From the NCBI GenBank assembly GCA_963573385.1, contig CAUYLG010021636.1, positions 62,001 through 126,000 of the forward strand: a stretch of 64,000 nucleotides of DNA, read 5' to 3'. The notes under the pieces were generated by a model, which saw nothing but the letters and a program-made list of their open reading frames with translations, was not told where the DNA came from and searched no databases. The position numbers and the translations under genes were made by a program. This DNA is from Cacajao melanocephalus. Lineage: Eukaryota > Chordata > Mammalia > Primates > Pitheciidae. Positions 39,308-51,924 of the stretch are shown piece by piece (position 1 is the stretch's first letter; every line of letters starts with the position of its first letter).

Positions 39308-40414
39308 TGTATGAGTCTGTTCTCATGCTGCCAATAAAAACATAGCTGAGACTGGATAATTTATAAAGGAAAAGGTTTCGACTCACAGTTTCAGATGGCT
39401 AGAGAGGCCTCACAATCATGGCTGAATGCAAAGGAGTAAAAAAGTCATGTCTTGTATGGTGGAAGGCAAGCAAGAGAGAGAATGTGAAGGGAAACTCACC
39501 TTTATGAAACGATTCTCTTATTTATTATCATGAGAACAGCACAGGAAAGAATGATCCTCATGATTCAATTACCTCCACTGGGTCCCTCCCATGACACATG
39601 GGAATTATGGGAACTATAATTTGAAATTTAAGTGGGGCTACAAATTTTCCAAACTTTTATCCTCTTTCACCTCTTGAATGCTTTGCTGCTTAGAAATTTC
39701 TTCTACCAGATACCCTAAATTATCTCCTTCAAGTTCAAAATTCCACAGGTCTCAAGGGCAGGGGCAAAATGCTGCTAGTCTCTTTGTATAGCAAAAGTGA
39801 CCTTTACTCCAATTCCTAAGAAGTTTCTGGTCTCCATCTGAGACCACCTCCACCTGGACCTTATTGTCCATATCACTTTTAGCATGTTGGTCAAAGCCAT
39901 TCAATAAGTCTCTAGGAAGTTCCAAACTTTCCTACACTTTCCTATCTTCATCTGAGCCCTCCAAACTGTTCCAACCTCTGCCTGTTACTCAGTCCTAAAG
40001 TCACTTCCACATTTTCAAGTATCTTTACAGCAGGGCCTGACTCCAATTACCAATTTATTGTATTCTTCTGTTCTCGTGCTGCTAATAAAGACATACCCAA
40101 GACTGGGTAATTTACGAAGGAAAAAAGTTTAACAGACTCCCAGTTCAGCATGGCTGGGGAGGCCTCACATACATAGTAGAAGGCAAAGGAGGAGTAAAGT
40201 CATGTGTTGCATGGTGGCAGGCAAGAGAAACAGCATGTGCAGGGGAACTCCGCTTTATAAAACTATCATATCTTGTGAGACTTATTCACTATCATGAAAC
40301 TAGCACCAGAAAGACCTGCCCTCAATTACCTCTCACTGGGTCCTTCCCAAGACATGTAGGAATTATGAGAGTTACAATTTGAGATTTGGGTGTGGACACA
40401 GCCAAACCATATCA
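39308..40414 (-). mobile_element. Short MaLR provirus (MST/THE1 type), minus strand, both LTRs present
   Basis: LTR at 39308 to about 39650, internal segment about 39651-40058, second LTR at 40059-40414. Both LTRs read as complements of MST/THE1 LTRs (TGTTCTCATGCTGCCAATAA; GCTGCTAATAAAGACATACC). The internal piece shows the GACCACCTCCACCTGGACC block and is only about 400 bases, far shorter than a usual THE1/MST interior. GGATA before and GGTAT after form a plausible 5-base target duplication. No open frame is left. It is in GRM1 sense orientation. Confidence 0.85.
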
Positions 40415-40645
40415 GGTATAGAACTCTGAAAAGTTTGAACCCAAAGAAGACTACCTCAAGGCATTTAATAATCATGGTATTAGGTAAAGGATGAAGAAAG
40501 AATTATAAAAGCAGCAAGAGAAAAGAAACAACATACAATGCAGCTCCAATATGTCTAGCAGCAGACTCCTCCCTGGAAACTTTACAGGCCAGGAGACAGT
40601 GGGAATATATATTTAAGGTGCTGAAGGAAAAAAACAGAAATCATT

Positions 40646-41039
40646 CCACTATAAAGACACATTCACACTTATGTTTACTGCAGTACTGTTCACAATAGCA
40701 AAGACTTGGAACTAACTCAAATGCCCATCAATGATAGAATGGATCAAGAAAATGTGGCACATATATACCATGGAATACCATGCAGCCATAAAAAAGGATG
40801 AGTTCATGTCATTTGCAGGAACATGAATGAAGCTGGAAACCATCAGTCTCAGCAAACTAATACAAGAACAGAAAACCAAACACCACATGTTCTTACTAAT
40901 TAGTGGAAGTTGAGCAATGAGAACACATGGACACAGGGAGGGGAACATCACACATTAAGGCCTGTCAGGGAATGGGGGCTAGGGGAGGGATAGCATTTGG
41001 AGAAACACCTAATGTAGATGACGAGTTGATAGGTGCAGG
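40646..41039 (+). mobile_element. 5'-truncated younger L1 (L1PA) nested in the old L1
   Basis: Starts in the end of ORF2 (TATAAAGACACATTCACACT), passes CAGCCATAAAAAAGGATGAG and the L1PA 3'UTR (GGACACAGGGAGGGGAACAT). It stops at GATAGGTGCAGG before the usual 3' end. The host L1 ORF1 is split at this point. Confidence 0.85.
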
Positions 41040-41235
41040 AATATATATATATATATATATTTTTTTTTTTTGTTTTGTTTTTTTTTTTTTTTAATAATAG
41101 AAAAAAAGATTATATTTTTTGAATAAAAAATACAAAACAGAAGGAAACACCAAATGTATTTGCCGATTTTATTGTTTCAGTAATATATATATATATATAT
41201 ATTTTTTTTTTTTTTCTTTTCTTTTTTTTTTTTTT
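41040..41235. repeat. Paired (AT)n-poly(T) tracts around an 88-base unknown segment
   Basis: 41040-41092 and 41182-41235 share the same layout: ten AT units, T11-14, one G or C, TTTT, one G or C, T14-16. Between them, 41093-41181 matches nothing I recognise. Confidence 0.85.
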
Positions 41236-41335
41236 AAACTTTTACCATAGAAGAGTATATGTGATGAAAATATCCTTCACACATGAAGGACACACAAAGG
41301 AGAAATAAAAACTCCCAGACAAAAGTTGAGGGATG

Positions 41336-41612
41336 AAAGAAGAAAGGAAGGAAGGAAGTGAGGGAGGGAGGGATGAAGGGAGGGAGGGAGGAAGAAAGGA
41401 AGGTAGGAAGGAAGGAAGGAAGGAAGGCAGGCAGGAAGGGAGGAAGGGAGGGAGGGAGGGAGGGGAAAGAAAGAAAGAGAGAGAAAGGAAGGAAGGAAAG
41501 AAAGGAAGAAAGAAAGAAAGAGAAAGAAAGAAAGAAGGAAGGAAGGAAAGAAAGAAGAAAAGAAAAGAAAAAAGAAAAGAAAAGGAAAGAAAAGAAAAGA
41601 AAAGAAAGGACC
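41336..41612 (+). repeat. Purine microsatellite, GGAA/GGGA/GAAA
   Basis: About 277 bases of pure purine inside L1 ORF1 sequence. The longest uninterrupted GGAA run is five units near 41408-41428. Lys/Glu/Arg-rich frames over it are not genes. Confidence 0.95.
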
Positions 41613-42164
41613 TGTCCTACAAGAAATACTTAAGGGAGTACTTCAGTCAGGAATAAAATAACATTGATCAGCAATAAATAATCACCTAAAATTACAAAAT
41701 TCGCTGGTAATAGTAAGTACATGGAAAAAAAGAATATTGTAACACCATAACTGTGCTATGTAAACTACTCTTAAGTAGAAAGACTAAATGATGAACCAAT
41801 CAAAAATAATAACTACAACAACTCTTCAAGACATAGCCAGTATAATAAGATACATATAGAAATGACAAAAAGTGTAAAAGCAGGGAGACAAAGTTAAGGT
41901 ATATAGTTTTTACTAGTTTTCTTTTTCTTGTTTGTTTATGAAAGCAGTGTTAAGTTGTTATGGGGTTAAAATAACGGTTATAAGATAGTATTTGCAAGCT
42001 TCATTGTAACCTCAAAACATAAAACATACAATGGAAACACACACATAAATGAAAAGCAAGAAATTAAATCATGTCTCCACAGAAAATTACCTTCACTAGA
42101 GGAAAACAGGAAGGAAAGAAAGAAGAGAGAGAAGATCACAAAACAACCAGAAAACAAATAACAA

Positions 42165-45100
42165 AATGGCAGGAATAAGTCCTGATTTATCAATAATAAC
42201 ATTGAATGTAAATGGACTAAATTCTCTAATTAAAAGACATAGACTGGCTGAATGGATGAAAAAACAAGATCCATTAATCTGCTACCTACAAAAACAGATT
42301 TTACCTATGAAGACACACTTAGACTGAAAATAAGGGTATGGCAAAAGACAGTCCGTGCCAATGGAAATCCAAAAAGAGCACGAGTCACAATACTCATACC
42401 AGAAACTATGAATTTCAAGACAAAAACTCTGAGACTAAGAAGGTCACTATATAATGATAAAAGGGCCATTTCAACTGGAGGATATAACAATTTTATACAT
42501 ATATGTGCCAAATACTGGAGCATCCAGACAGGTAAAGAAAATATTATTAGCGCTATAGAGAGAGATGGGCCCCATTACAATAATGACTGGGGATTTCAAC
42601 AACCTACTTTCAAAATTAGAAAGATCTTTCAGTCAGAAAATCAACAAAGAAACATCACACCTAATCTGCACTATAAAAACAAATGGATCTAATAGATAAT
42701 TACAAAAGATTTCATCTCAGAGATGCAGAATACACATTCTCTTTCTCAGCACTTTCTCTCTTCCTCTTCCTTGAGAGTGAGTCATTATCAGGGATAGGTC
42801 ATACACTATTTCACAAAACAAGTCTCAATACATTAAAAAAATCTGAAATAATATCAAGCATCTTCTCTGACCATAATGGTATGAAAGTAAAAACAAATAA
42901 CAAGAGGAATTCTGGACACTACGGTAACTACATGGAAATTAAATAATATGCTCCTGAATGACCAGTGGGTCAATAAAGAAATTAAGAAAGAAATCAAAAA
43001 ATTTCTTGAAACAAATTATAATGGAAACACAATATACCAAACCTATGGTATACAACGAAAACAGTATTAAGAAGGAAGTTTATAGCTTTAAGTGCCTACA
43101 TCAAAAAAGAGAAAAAACTTCAAATGAACAATTTAACAGTGCATCTTAATGAACTAGAAAAGCAAGAGCAAACCAAAGCCAATATTAGTAGAAGAAAAAA
43201 ATAATGAAGATCAGAGCAGAAATAAATCAAATTGAAATGAAAAAAAAAAATGAAAGATCAATAAAACAAAAAATCGATGTTTTGAAAAGTTAACAAACTT
43301 GAGAAACTTTTAGTCAAACTAAGAAAAAAAGAGAGAAGACCCAAATAAATAGAACCAGAAATGAAAAAGGAGGCATTATGACTGATCCTGCAGAAATTAA
43401 GGGATCGTTACTAGCTACTATGAGTAACTATATGCCAATAAATCCAAAAATATAGAAGAAATAGACAAATCCATGAACACACACAACCTACCAAGATTGA
43501 ACCAGGAAGAAATTCAAAGCCTTAACAGAACAATAACAAGTAACAAAATCAAAGCCATAATAAAAGATCTCCCAGTAAATAAAAGCCAGGGACCTGATTG
43601 CTTCCCTGATGATTTCTAACAAGTATTTAAAGAAAACCTAATACCTATCCTACTCAAACTATTCCAAAAAACAGAGGAGGAGAAAATACTTCCAAACTCA
43701 TGCAACAAAGGCCAGTATTACTCTGATACCACAACCAGACAAAGATACCTCAAAAACAATAAAACTGCAGGTTATTATCTCTGATGAATATTGATGCAAA
43801 AATCCTCAACAAAATAGTAGCAAACTGAATTCAACAATACATTAAAAAGTTCATTCATCATGAACAAGAGTGATTTATTCCTGGGATGCATGGATGGTTC
43901 AACATATGCAAATTGATCAATGTGATACATCGTAACAACAGAATAAAGTTAAAAAACCATATAATTATTTAAATTGATGTATAAAAAGCACTTGATAAAA
44001 TTCAGAATCCTTTCATGATAAAACTCCTCAAAACTGGGGATAGAAGGAACGTATCTCAATATCATAAAAGCTGTATATTACAGACCCATAGATAATATCA
44101 TACTTAATGGGGAAAAACTGAAAATCTTTCCTCTAAGATGTGGAGCACAACAAGGATACTCACTATCAGTACTGCTTCTCAACACAGTACTATAAGTATT
44201 AGCTAGAGCAATTTGACGAGAGAAAGATATGAAGGACATCCAAATTGAAAAGGGAGAAGTCAAATTGTCCTTGTTTGCAGATGATATTATCTTATATTTG
44301 GAAAAATCTAAAGATTCTACAAGAAACTATTAGAACTTGTATACCAATTCAATAATGTTGCAGGATATAAAATCAACATACAAAAATCAGTAGCACTTTT
44401 ATATGTCAAAAACAGTGAACAATATGAAAAGGAAATAAAAAAGTAACTTCATTTACAATAGCCACACTGATTGCTTTGGCTCTATGTCTCCCCCACCCCA
44501 CCCTCAAATCTCATATCAGATTGTAATTCCCAGTGTTGAAGAAGGGACCTGGTGGGAGACGATTGACTCATGGGGGTGGTTTCTAATGGTATATAGCATC
44601 ATTCCCCCTAGTGCTGTCTCATGATAGAGTTCTTATGAGATCTGGTTGTTCAAAAGTGTGTAGCACTTCTCCCGTCACTCTTTCTCTTTCCTGCCAGCCA
44701 TGTGAATATGTAGCTGCTTCCACTTCACCTTCCGCCATTATTGTAAGTTTTCTGAAAAGCAGAAGCCTATACAAACCATGATACCATGAGCACATTTAAA
44801 CCTCTTTTCCTTATAAATTACCCATCCTCAGGTAGTTCTTTATAGCAGTGGGACAACAGATTAATATACATACATAAAATTAAATATGTAGAGATTAGCT
44901 TAACAAAAGAGGTGGAAGATCTCTACAACAAAAACTATAAAACACTGATGAAAGAAATTAAAGAGGACACCCAAAAATGGAAAAATATTTCATGTTAATT
45001 GATTGGAAAAAATCAGTATCATTAAAACATCCATATTAGCCAAAGCAATTGACAGAGTCAATGCAATCTCTTTCAAAATACCAATGTCATTCTTCATAGA

Positions 45101-46090
45101 AATAGAAAAAAAATCCTGAAGTTTATATGGAACCACAAAAGACCCAGAATAGCCAAAGCTATCCAAAGCAAAAGGAACAAAACTGGAGAAACCACATTAC
45201 ATTACCTGACTTCAAATTATACTACAGAGCTATAGTAACAAGAACAGCACAGTACTGGCATAAAAACAGACACATAGACCAATTCATCAGAATAGAGAAC
45301 CCAGAAACAAATCCATACACCTACAGTAAACTCATTTTTGACAAAGGTGCCAATAACATACACTAGGGAAAAGATAGCATCTTTAATAAATGGTGCTGGG
45401 GAAACTGGATATTTATATGCAGAAGAATGAAACTAGATCTCTATCTCTCACCATACACAAAAATCAAATAAAGATCAATTAAAGATTCAAATCTAATATC
45501 TAAACTATGAAAATGCAAGAAAACATTGGGGAAATATTTCAAGACATTGATCTGGGCAAAAATTTATTGAGCAATACCCCACAAGCACAGGCAACCAAAG
45601 CAAAAATGGACAAGCAGGATCATATCAAGTTAGAAAGCTTCTTCACAGCTAGGATACAGTCAATAAAATGAAGGGACAACCCACAGAATGGAAGAAAATA
45701 TTTGAAAACTACCCATTTAGGAAGAAATTAATAAACAGAATATATAAGGAGCTTAACTCTATAGGAAAAAAATCTAATAATTTAAACTATGGGCAAAAGA
45801 TTTAACTAGATGTTTCTCAAAAGCTGACATACAACTGGCAAACAGGCATAAGAAAAAATGCTCAACATCATTGATCAGAGAAATGCAAATCAAAACTACA
45901 ATGAGATGTCATCTCACCCCAGTTAAAATAGTTTATATCCAAATGACAGGCAATCACAAATTATGGCGAGGATGTGGAGAAAAGGGAATCCTTGTACACT
46001 GTTGGTGGGGATGTAAATTAGTACAATCACTATGGCGAACAGTTTAGAGGTTCCTTAAAAAACTAAACATTGAGCTACCCTCTGATCCAG
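42165..46090 (+). pseudogene. L1 ORF2 relic (endonuclease and reverse transcriptase), broken
   Basis: Starts near ATGGCAGGAATAAGTCCTG. The largest surviving piece, 42252-42692, still shows endonuclease-derived peptide (KTRSINLLPTKTDFTYED). The piece at 45127-45366 shows the region after the reverse transcriptase ([30 protein letters not shown]). Frameshifts, stops and an LTR at 44468-44870 interrupt it, so no enzyme can be made. Confidence 0.85.
44468..44870 (+). mobile_element. Solo MaLR LTR (MST type) inside L1 ORF2
   Basis: GGCTCTATGTCTCCCCCAC, GGGACCTGGTGGGAGACGAT, GCCATTATTGTAAGTTTTCT and AAACCTCTTTTCCTTATAAA blocks in MST order. L1 ORF2 resumes directly after it. Confidence 0.85.
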
Positions 46091-46849
46091 CGATTCCACT
46101 ACTGAGTACACACAAAACAATGAAATCAGTATATTGAAGACAATAGCTGCACTCCTATGTTTGTTGCAGCACTTTTTATAATAGCTAAGATTTGGAAGCA
46201 ACCTAAATGTTCATCAACAGATGAATTAGTAAAGAAAAGGTAATACATATACACAATGGAGTATTATTCAGCCATAACAAATAATGAGATCTAGTCATTT
46301 GCAACAACATGGATGTAACTTGAGACTATTACGTTAAGTAAAGTAAGCCAGGCAAAGAAACACAAACATCACATATTTTCACTTATTTGTGGGATCTAAA
46401 AATCAAATCAATTGAACTCATGGACATAGTAGAATAATGGCTACCAGAGGCTGGGAAGGGTAGTTGGGGCATGGAGAGGAGGTGAGGATGTGTAATGGGT
46501 ACAAAATAAATAGAATGGATAAGATCTACTATTTGATAACACAAATAGTGATGACTATAGACAATAATAACTGGATTGTACATTTTAAAATACCTAAACA
46601 GTGTAAATGGATTGTTTGTAACTCAAAGGATAAATGCTTGAGGGGAGGAATAACCCATTCTCCACAATGCACTCATTCTACATTGAATGCCTGTACTAAA
46701 ATATCTCATGTACCCCATACATATATACACCTACTATGTACCCATAAAAATTAAAAATTAAAATTATAAAGAACTGTGGGAGAGTCAGCTGTAAGAGAAA
46801 GGAGCTAGCTCGACTGGCTTGTGTCCTTAAAGAACCTCATATCCTTTTT

Positions 46850-47005
46850 GGGAGCTTGGGAAACAACAGAATCTAATTACTGATCTATTTTCCCCAGCTA
46901 CACTATGAGTTCCTCAAAAGAAGAGGCCATGTTTGTTTCCTTTGCATTCACAGTGCTATCACAGTTCTTGGCACATACTAATTACTCAACAATGTATGTG
47001 AAAGA
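46850..47005 (+). mobile_element. L2 3' end fragment
   Basis: ACACTATGAGTTCCTCAAAA, TTTGCATTCACAGTGCTATC, TTCTTGGCACATACTAATTA and CTCAACAATGTATGTGAA follow the L2 3' end. Confidence 0.7.
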
Positions 47006-47174
47006 ATGGAAAGTAATAATATAGAATACAAGAGAAAGAGAAAAAATGGAAATGAGGAATTCAATTGGAATAAAAGACATATAACTACATAAACATCTCA
47101 TACGATGTAGGAATACACTTAACTTGCCACAGACAAAATATAATAAAAAGATGATAAGAACATACAATGATCAA

Positions 47175-47350
47175 AAAATTGACTTATATTAAGTCAAACT
47201 ATGTGTTAGGCACTCTATATAGAATTATATGAATCTCAACAACTACTCCATAGGGTGTAGTTAATTATGTACATTTTGCAAATGAGGGGACACATGTAGA
47301 TGGGCTCAATACCTTGCACAAGCCTCAGTCAAGTTATTTCCAAGAATTAG
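47175..47350 (+). mobile_element. MIR SINE
   Basis: CTATGTGTTAGGCACTCTAT, GAATCTCAACAACTACTCCA, GTACATTTTGCAAATGAGGG and CCTTGCACAAGCCTCAGTCA are in MIR order. Confidence 0.75.
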
Positions 47351-47454
47351 GCTCTTCCCAGTATAACAATTTTACATCTACGTATTTTAAATATGTATGG
47401 CTGCCAGTATGATAACAGATTATGCTGAGAGCCAAAGTATCTCAGAGGTTAGCA

Positions 47455-47460
<6 letters not shown>

Positions 47461-47500
<40 letters not shown>

Positions 47501-47515
47501 CACATACATATATAT
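47461..47515. repeat. (TA)n with flanking CACATA repeats
   Basis: About 15 TA units followed by CACATACACATACATA. Confidence 0.95.
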
Positions 47516-47661
47516 TCAATTAATCAGCTTTTTTTAGTGACACGTAGTGGCAGACATGATGTCATGCATGGGAATAAATAAGTATAAAGACTCAGTCATT
47601 GAAGTTAAAGAGCTGAAAAATCTTACATAACAGAATAAGTATACTCTAGAAGAGGAAACAA

Positions 47662-48008
47662 GATGCCATTGAAGAGATATTTACTCAATTATTCATTAAT
47701 TCCTTCATTCAACATTTATTCATTCACTCATCCAAAATTGTATTTGAGTGCCTACAATGCATCAGACACTATGTCAAGGTTAGAAATTATCAATGAACAA
47801 AGCAGATTAATATCACTACCTGTAAGGAGCTATCATTCTAGAAAAAGGCTATGGAAAAAAACTAAATCAAGAAAGAGATATAGGATACAGAGCAGTAGCA
47901 AAGGTGAAGAAAGAAAAGAACCTAGGTAACAAAGTTAAAGAGATCTTTCCTTCAGTTTTATGCAAGTCCTCACCTAAACTTGCCCAACATGAAGACCGAG
48001 TCCTTAAA
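47662..48008 (-). mobile_element. L2 fragment, left copy of a long direct repeat around an L1
   Basis: TCATTCAACATTTATTCATT and TTTGAGTGCCTACAATGC are the complement of the L2 3' end. The whole stretch aligns with 51925-52277 in the same orientation at very roughly 70-75% identity by eye, including non-canonical stretches such as GGAAAAAAACTAAATCAAGA. Its right edge meets the L1 at about 48009. Confidence 0.8.
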
Positions 48009-51000
48009 ACAGCAAGAGTAGCTATACTCACATCAGATGAAATAGACTTCAAGTCAGAACTATAAAGAGAGACAAAGAGGGCTATTTTACAATGATAAAG
48101 GCTCAATTCAACAAGAGAAAATAACAGTTGTAAATATCTACGCACCCAATATCAGAGCACCAAAATATACAAAGCAAACATTAACAATCATAAAGAGAGA
48201 GATTGACTGCAATACAATAATAGTTGGAGATTTCAGCACTCCACTTTTAGCAATAGATGAATCATCCAGACAGAAAATCAATAAGAAACATTGGAGTTAA
48301 ATTACATTTTAGACCAAATGGACCTAACTGACATTTACAGAACACTCTATCTAACAGCTACAGAGTACATATTCTTCTCACCAGCAGTACACGGAACATT
48401 CTCTAGGATAGACCATAGATCCATACATTAGGTGACAAAAATAATACCCCAAAATTCAAAAAAAATCAAAATTATATCAAATATCTTTTCAGACCGTAAT
48501 AGAATAAAGCTAGAAATCAATAACAAGATTAATTCTGGAAACTGTGAAATTACAGGGAAAATAAATGACATGTTTCTGAATGACCAGTGGGTTCGTGAAT
48601 AAATTAAGAAGAAAATTTAAAAATTGTGAAACAAATAAAAGTGGAAACACAAGATACCAAACCTACAGTATATAGCAAAACCAGCAAGGAAAAGGAAGTT
48701 TAGAGCAACAAATACCTATATCAAACAGGTAGACAAACTTCAAATAACCTAATAATGCACATAAAAGAATTCGAAAAGCAAGAACAAACCAAACCCCAAA
48801 TTATAGAAGAAAATAAACAATAAATATCAAAGGAGAAATATGAAACTAAAAAAAACTACACAATATAAACATTTCGTTTCATGAAAAGATAAATAAAATG
48901 GACACACCTTTAACTAGACAAGCTAAGAAAAAAAGGGAAAAGACTCAAATAAATAAAATCAGAGATGAAAAAGGAGGCATTACAGTTGACACCACAGAAA
49001 TACAGAGGACCATTGTGAACCACTATATGCCAACAGATTGGGATATCTAGAATAAATGGATAATTTCCTGAATATGTATAGCCTACCAAGATTGAACCAT
49101 GATGAAATAGAAAGCCTGAACACACCAATAATGGGTAAAACGATTGAATCAGTAATAAAAATCCCTCAACAAAGAATAGTCCTAGACCAGATGAATTTAC
49201 TGTTGAATTCTACTGAACTTTTAAAGAAGACCACTACCAATTAATTATTCTCAGACTATTCCAAAAAATTGAAGAGAAGTGAATTTTTCCAAACTCATTC
49301 TACAAAACCATCATTACCCTGATACAAAAACCAGACAAGGACACAATAAAAAAGAAAGTACAAGCCATTATCCCTGATAAACATAAATGCAAAAATCCTC
49401 AACAAAATACTGGCAAACTAAATTCCACAATACAACAAAAAGATTGTCAACTACAATCCATTGGAATTTATCTCAGGGATGCAAGGATGGTTTAATACCA
49501 CATCAACAGAATGAAGAACAAAAACAATATGATCATTTCAATAGATGCAGAAAAAGTATTCGATAAAATTCAACATCCTTTAAGAACAAAAATTCTCAAC
49601 AAATTAGTTATATAAGAAACATCTGTCAACACAATAAAGGCCATATATGACAAACCCACAGCTGATGTCATACTAAAAAGGGAAAAATTGAAATCCTTTT
49701 CTTCTAAGATATGAAATAAGATAATGTTGCCCACTTTCACATTTTTATTCAACATGGTACTGGAAGTTCTAACCAGAGAAATTAGGCAAGAGAAAGTAAT
49801 AAAGGGATCCAAATTGGAGAGGAAGAAGTCAAATTTTCCTTGTTTGCAGATGAGATAATAATCTATTTAGAAAAACCTAAAGATTCCACTGTGCACCCCC
49901 CCAAAACAAACTGTAGAAACTGATAAATGAATTTAAGGAAATTTGCAGGATGCAACATCAACATAGAAATATTAGTGGCATGTCTATATGCCAATAATGA
50001 ACAATCTGAAAAAGAAATAAAAAAGCACTTTTCATTTAAAATACCTACCAAAGAAAAAAATACCTATAAATAAATTTAACTAAAGTGTTAAAATACTGTT
50101 ACAATGAAAAGTATAACACACTGATCAAAGAGATTGAAGAGGACACAAAACAATAAAAAGATATCCCATGTTCATGCTTAGAAGAAATAGTATAGTAGAA
50201 ATGTCTATACTACCCAAAGTGATCTACAGATTCAATGCAATCCTTATCAAAATATCAACAACAACCTTCACAGAAGATACATATATTTATGTGTTCATCA
50301 CGGCACTATTCACAATGGCAAAAACATAGAATCAAGCTAGATGCCCATCAGTGGTGGACTGGATAAAGAAAAGTGTGGTACATATATACCATGAAATACT
50401 ACACAGCCATAAAAAAGAAAAATCATGTCCTTTGCAGCAACACGGATGCAGCTGGAGGCCATCATCCTAAGCAAATTAATTCAGGAATAGAAAACCAAAT
50501 ACTGCAGGTTCTCACTTACATGCAGGAGCTGCACACTGGATAAATATGGACATGAAGATGGCAACAGCAGACAATGGAGACTACTAACATGGGGGCCATG
50601 GGTTGAAAAACTTGCTGTCTGGTGCTAGCTCTCTAATTGGGTGGCTGGATCATTCCTACACCAAATCTCAGTGGCATGCAATTTATCCATGTAAAAAACT
50701 TTGTACCCTCTGGGAAGCTAAAATAAAAGTAAAAAACAAAAATAGCACAAAATCCTAAAATTCTCATGGAATCATGAAAGAACCCAAATAGCCAAACAAT
50801 CCTGAGCAAAAGAACAATGCTGGAGGCATCAGACTATCTAACTTCAAAATATACTACACAGGTAGTTAATTAAAGTAGCATGATTATGGCATAAAAACAG
50901 ACACATAGACCAGTGGAACAGAAGAGAGAATCCAGAAATAAGTTCACATATTTGCAGCCATCTTATTTTCTACAAAGACTCCAAGAAAATGCATTGGGGA

Positions 51001-51924
51001 AAAGACAGTCTCTAATAAATGGTGCCGGGAAAATATGGATATTCATATGCAGAAGAAAAAAACTAGATTCCTATTTCTCACCATATACAAAAGTAAATCA
51101 TAATGAATTAGAGGCCTAAATGTCAGAGCTGAAACTATGAAACTACTAGAGAAAAACATTGGGGGAAAAACTTTAAGACATTGGTCTGGACAAAGATTTC
51201 CTGGATAAGACCTCAAAAACACAGGCAACAAAAGCAAAAACAGACAAATAAGATTATATCAAGCTAAAAAGCTCCTTCACAGCAAAAGAAACAATTAACA
51301 GAGTGAAGAGACTACCTACAGAATAGGCAAAAATACTTGCAAACTATCCATCCAGCAACAGATTAATAACCAGAATGTAAAGAACCCAAACAACTTGAGA
51401 GCAAGAAAACAACCTGATTTTTAAAATGGGCAAAGAACCTAAATAGGCATATTCAAAAGAAGATATACAAATGGCCAATAAGTATATAAAATCCTGTCAT
51501 TTGCAGAAACATGAATGAAATAAGCAAAGCACAGAAAGAAATATATTGCATGTTCTTGCTCATATGTGGGAGTTTTGAAAGTTGGTCTCACGGAGGTAAA
51601 GAATAGAATGCTGATTACCTGAGGCTGGGAAGGGGAAAGGGGAGGGATAAATGAAGAGAGACTGGTTAATGGGTATAAAAATACAGTTAGAACAAATAAA
51701 TGCTAGTGTTTGACAGCACAATAGGGGGACTATAGTTAATAAGAATTTATTGTATATTTCAAAATGGCTAGAAGAGAAGATTTGGAATGTTCCCAACACA
51801 AAGAAATGATACATGTTTGAGGTGAAGGATATCCCACTTACCCAGATTTGATTACACATTGTATACATGTATTAAAATATCATGTGTACCCCATAAATAG
51901 GTACCATTATTATGTATCAATAAA
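48009..51924 (+). mobile_element. Old L1 (L1MB-like), 5'-truncated in ORF2, plus strand
   Basis: Begins inside the endonuclease region (AGAGTAGCTATACTCACATC). It continues through reverse transcriptase blocks (AGACTATTCCAAAAAATTGA, TCATTTCAATAGATGCAGAA), the ORF2 end and a 3'UTR with CCCAGATTTGATTACACATT. It contains a nested younger L1 at 50275-50745 and lacks several hundred bases near 51490. Stops and frameshifts occur throughout. A long L2-derived direct repeat lies on each side. Confidence 0.85.
50275..50745 (+). mobile_element. 5'-truncated L1 3' end nested in the older L1
   Basis: Starts in the ORF2 end (GTTCATCACGGCACTATTCA), passes CAGCCATAAAAAAGAAAAAT and ends in a primate L1 3'UTR with CTGGGAAGCTAAAATAAAAG and an A-rich tail. 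Older L1 sequence resumes at AATCCTAAAATTCTCATGG. Confidence 0.8.

Larger units (their letters stand above)
36771..46771 (+). mobile_element. Full-length old L1 (L1MA/L1PB era) carrying several later insertions
   Basis: The 5'UTR starts near 36773 and runs about 2.1 kb. ORF1-like coding starts about 38870 (LKEIQDNTEKEF). ORF1 resumes at 40415-40645 and 41236-41640, an inter-ORF region follows to about 42165, and ORF2 spans about 42165-46090 with a 3'UTR to 46771. Flanks 36749-36770 and 46772-46791 are alike (about 17 of 20 bases), as expected for a target-site duplication. Insertions are a MaLR provirus (39308-40414), L1PA and T-rich inserts (40646-41235), a purine microsatellite (41336-41612) and an LTR (about 44468-44870). 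Both ORFs are broken many times. It is antisense to GRM1. Confidence 0.9.

Noticed and set aside
41333..41656. Two overlapping Lys/Glu/Arg-rich frames
   Set aside because: Every frame through a homopurine repeat is open; the frames only run into old L1 sequence.
42252..42692. Possible intact L1 endonuclease gene
   Set aside because: The frame is one fragment of ORF2 with changed and frameshifted residues, followed by many stops.
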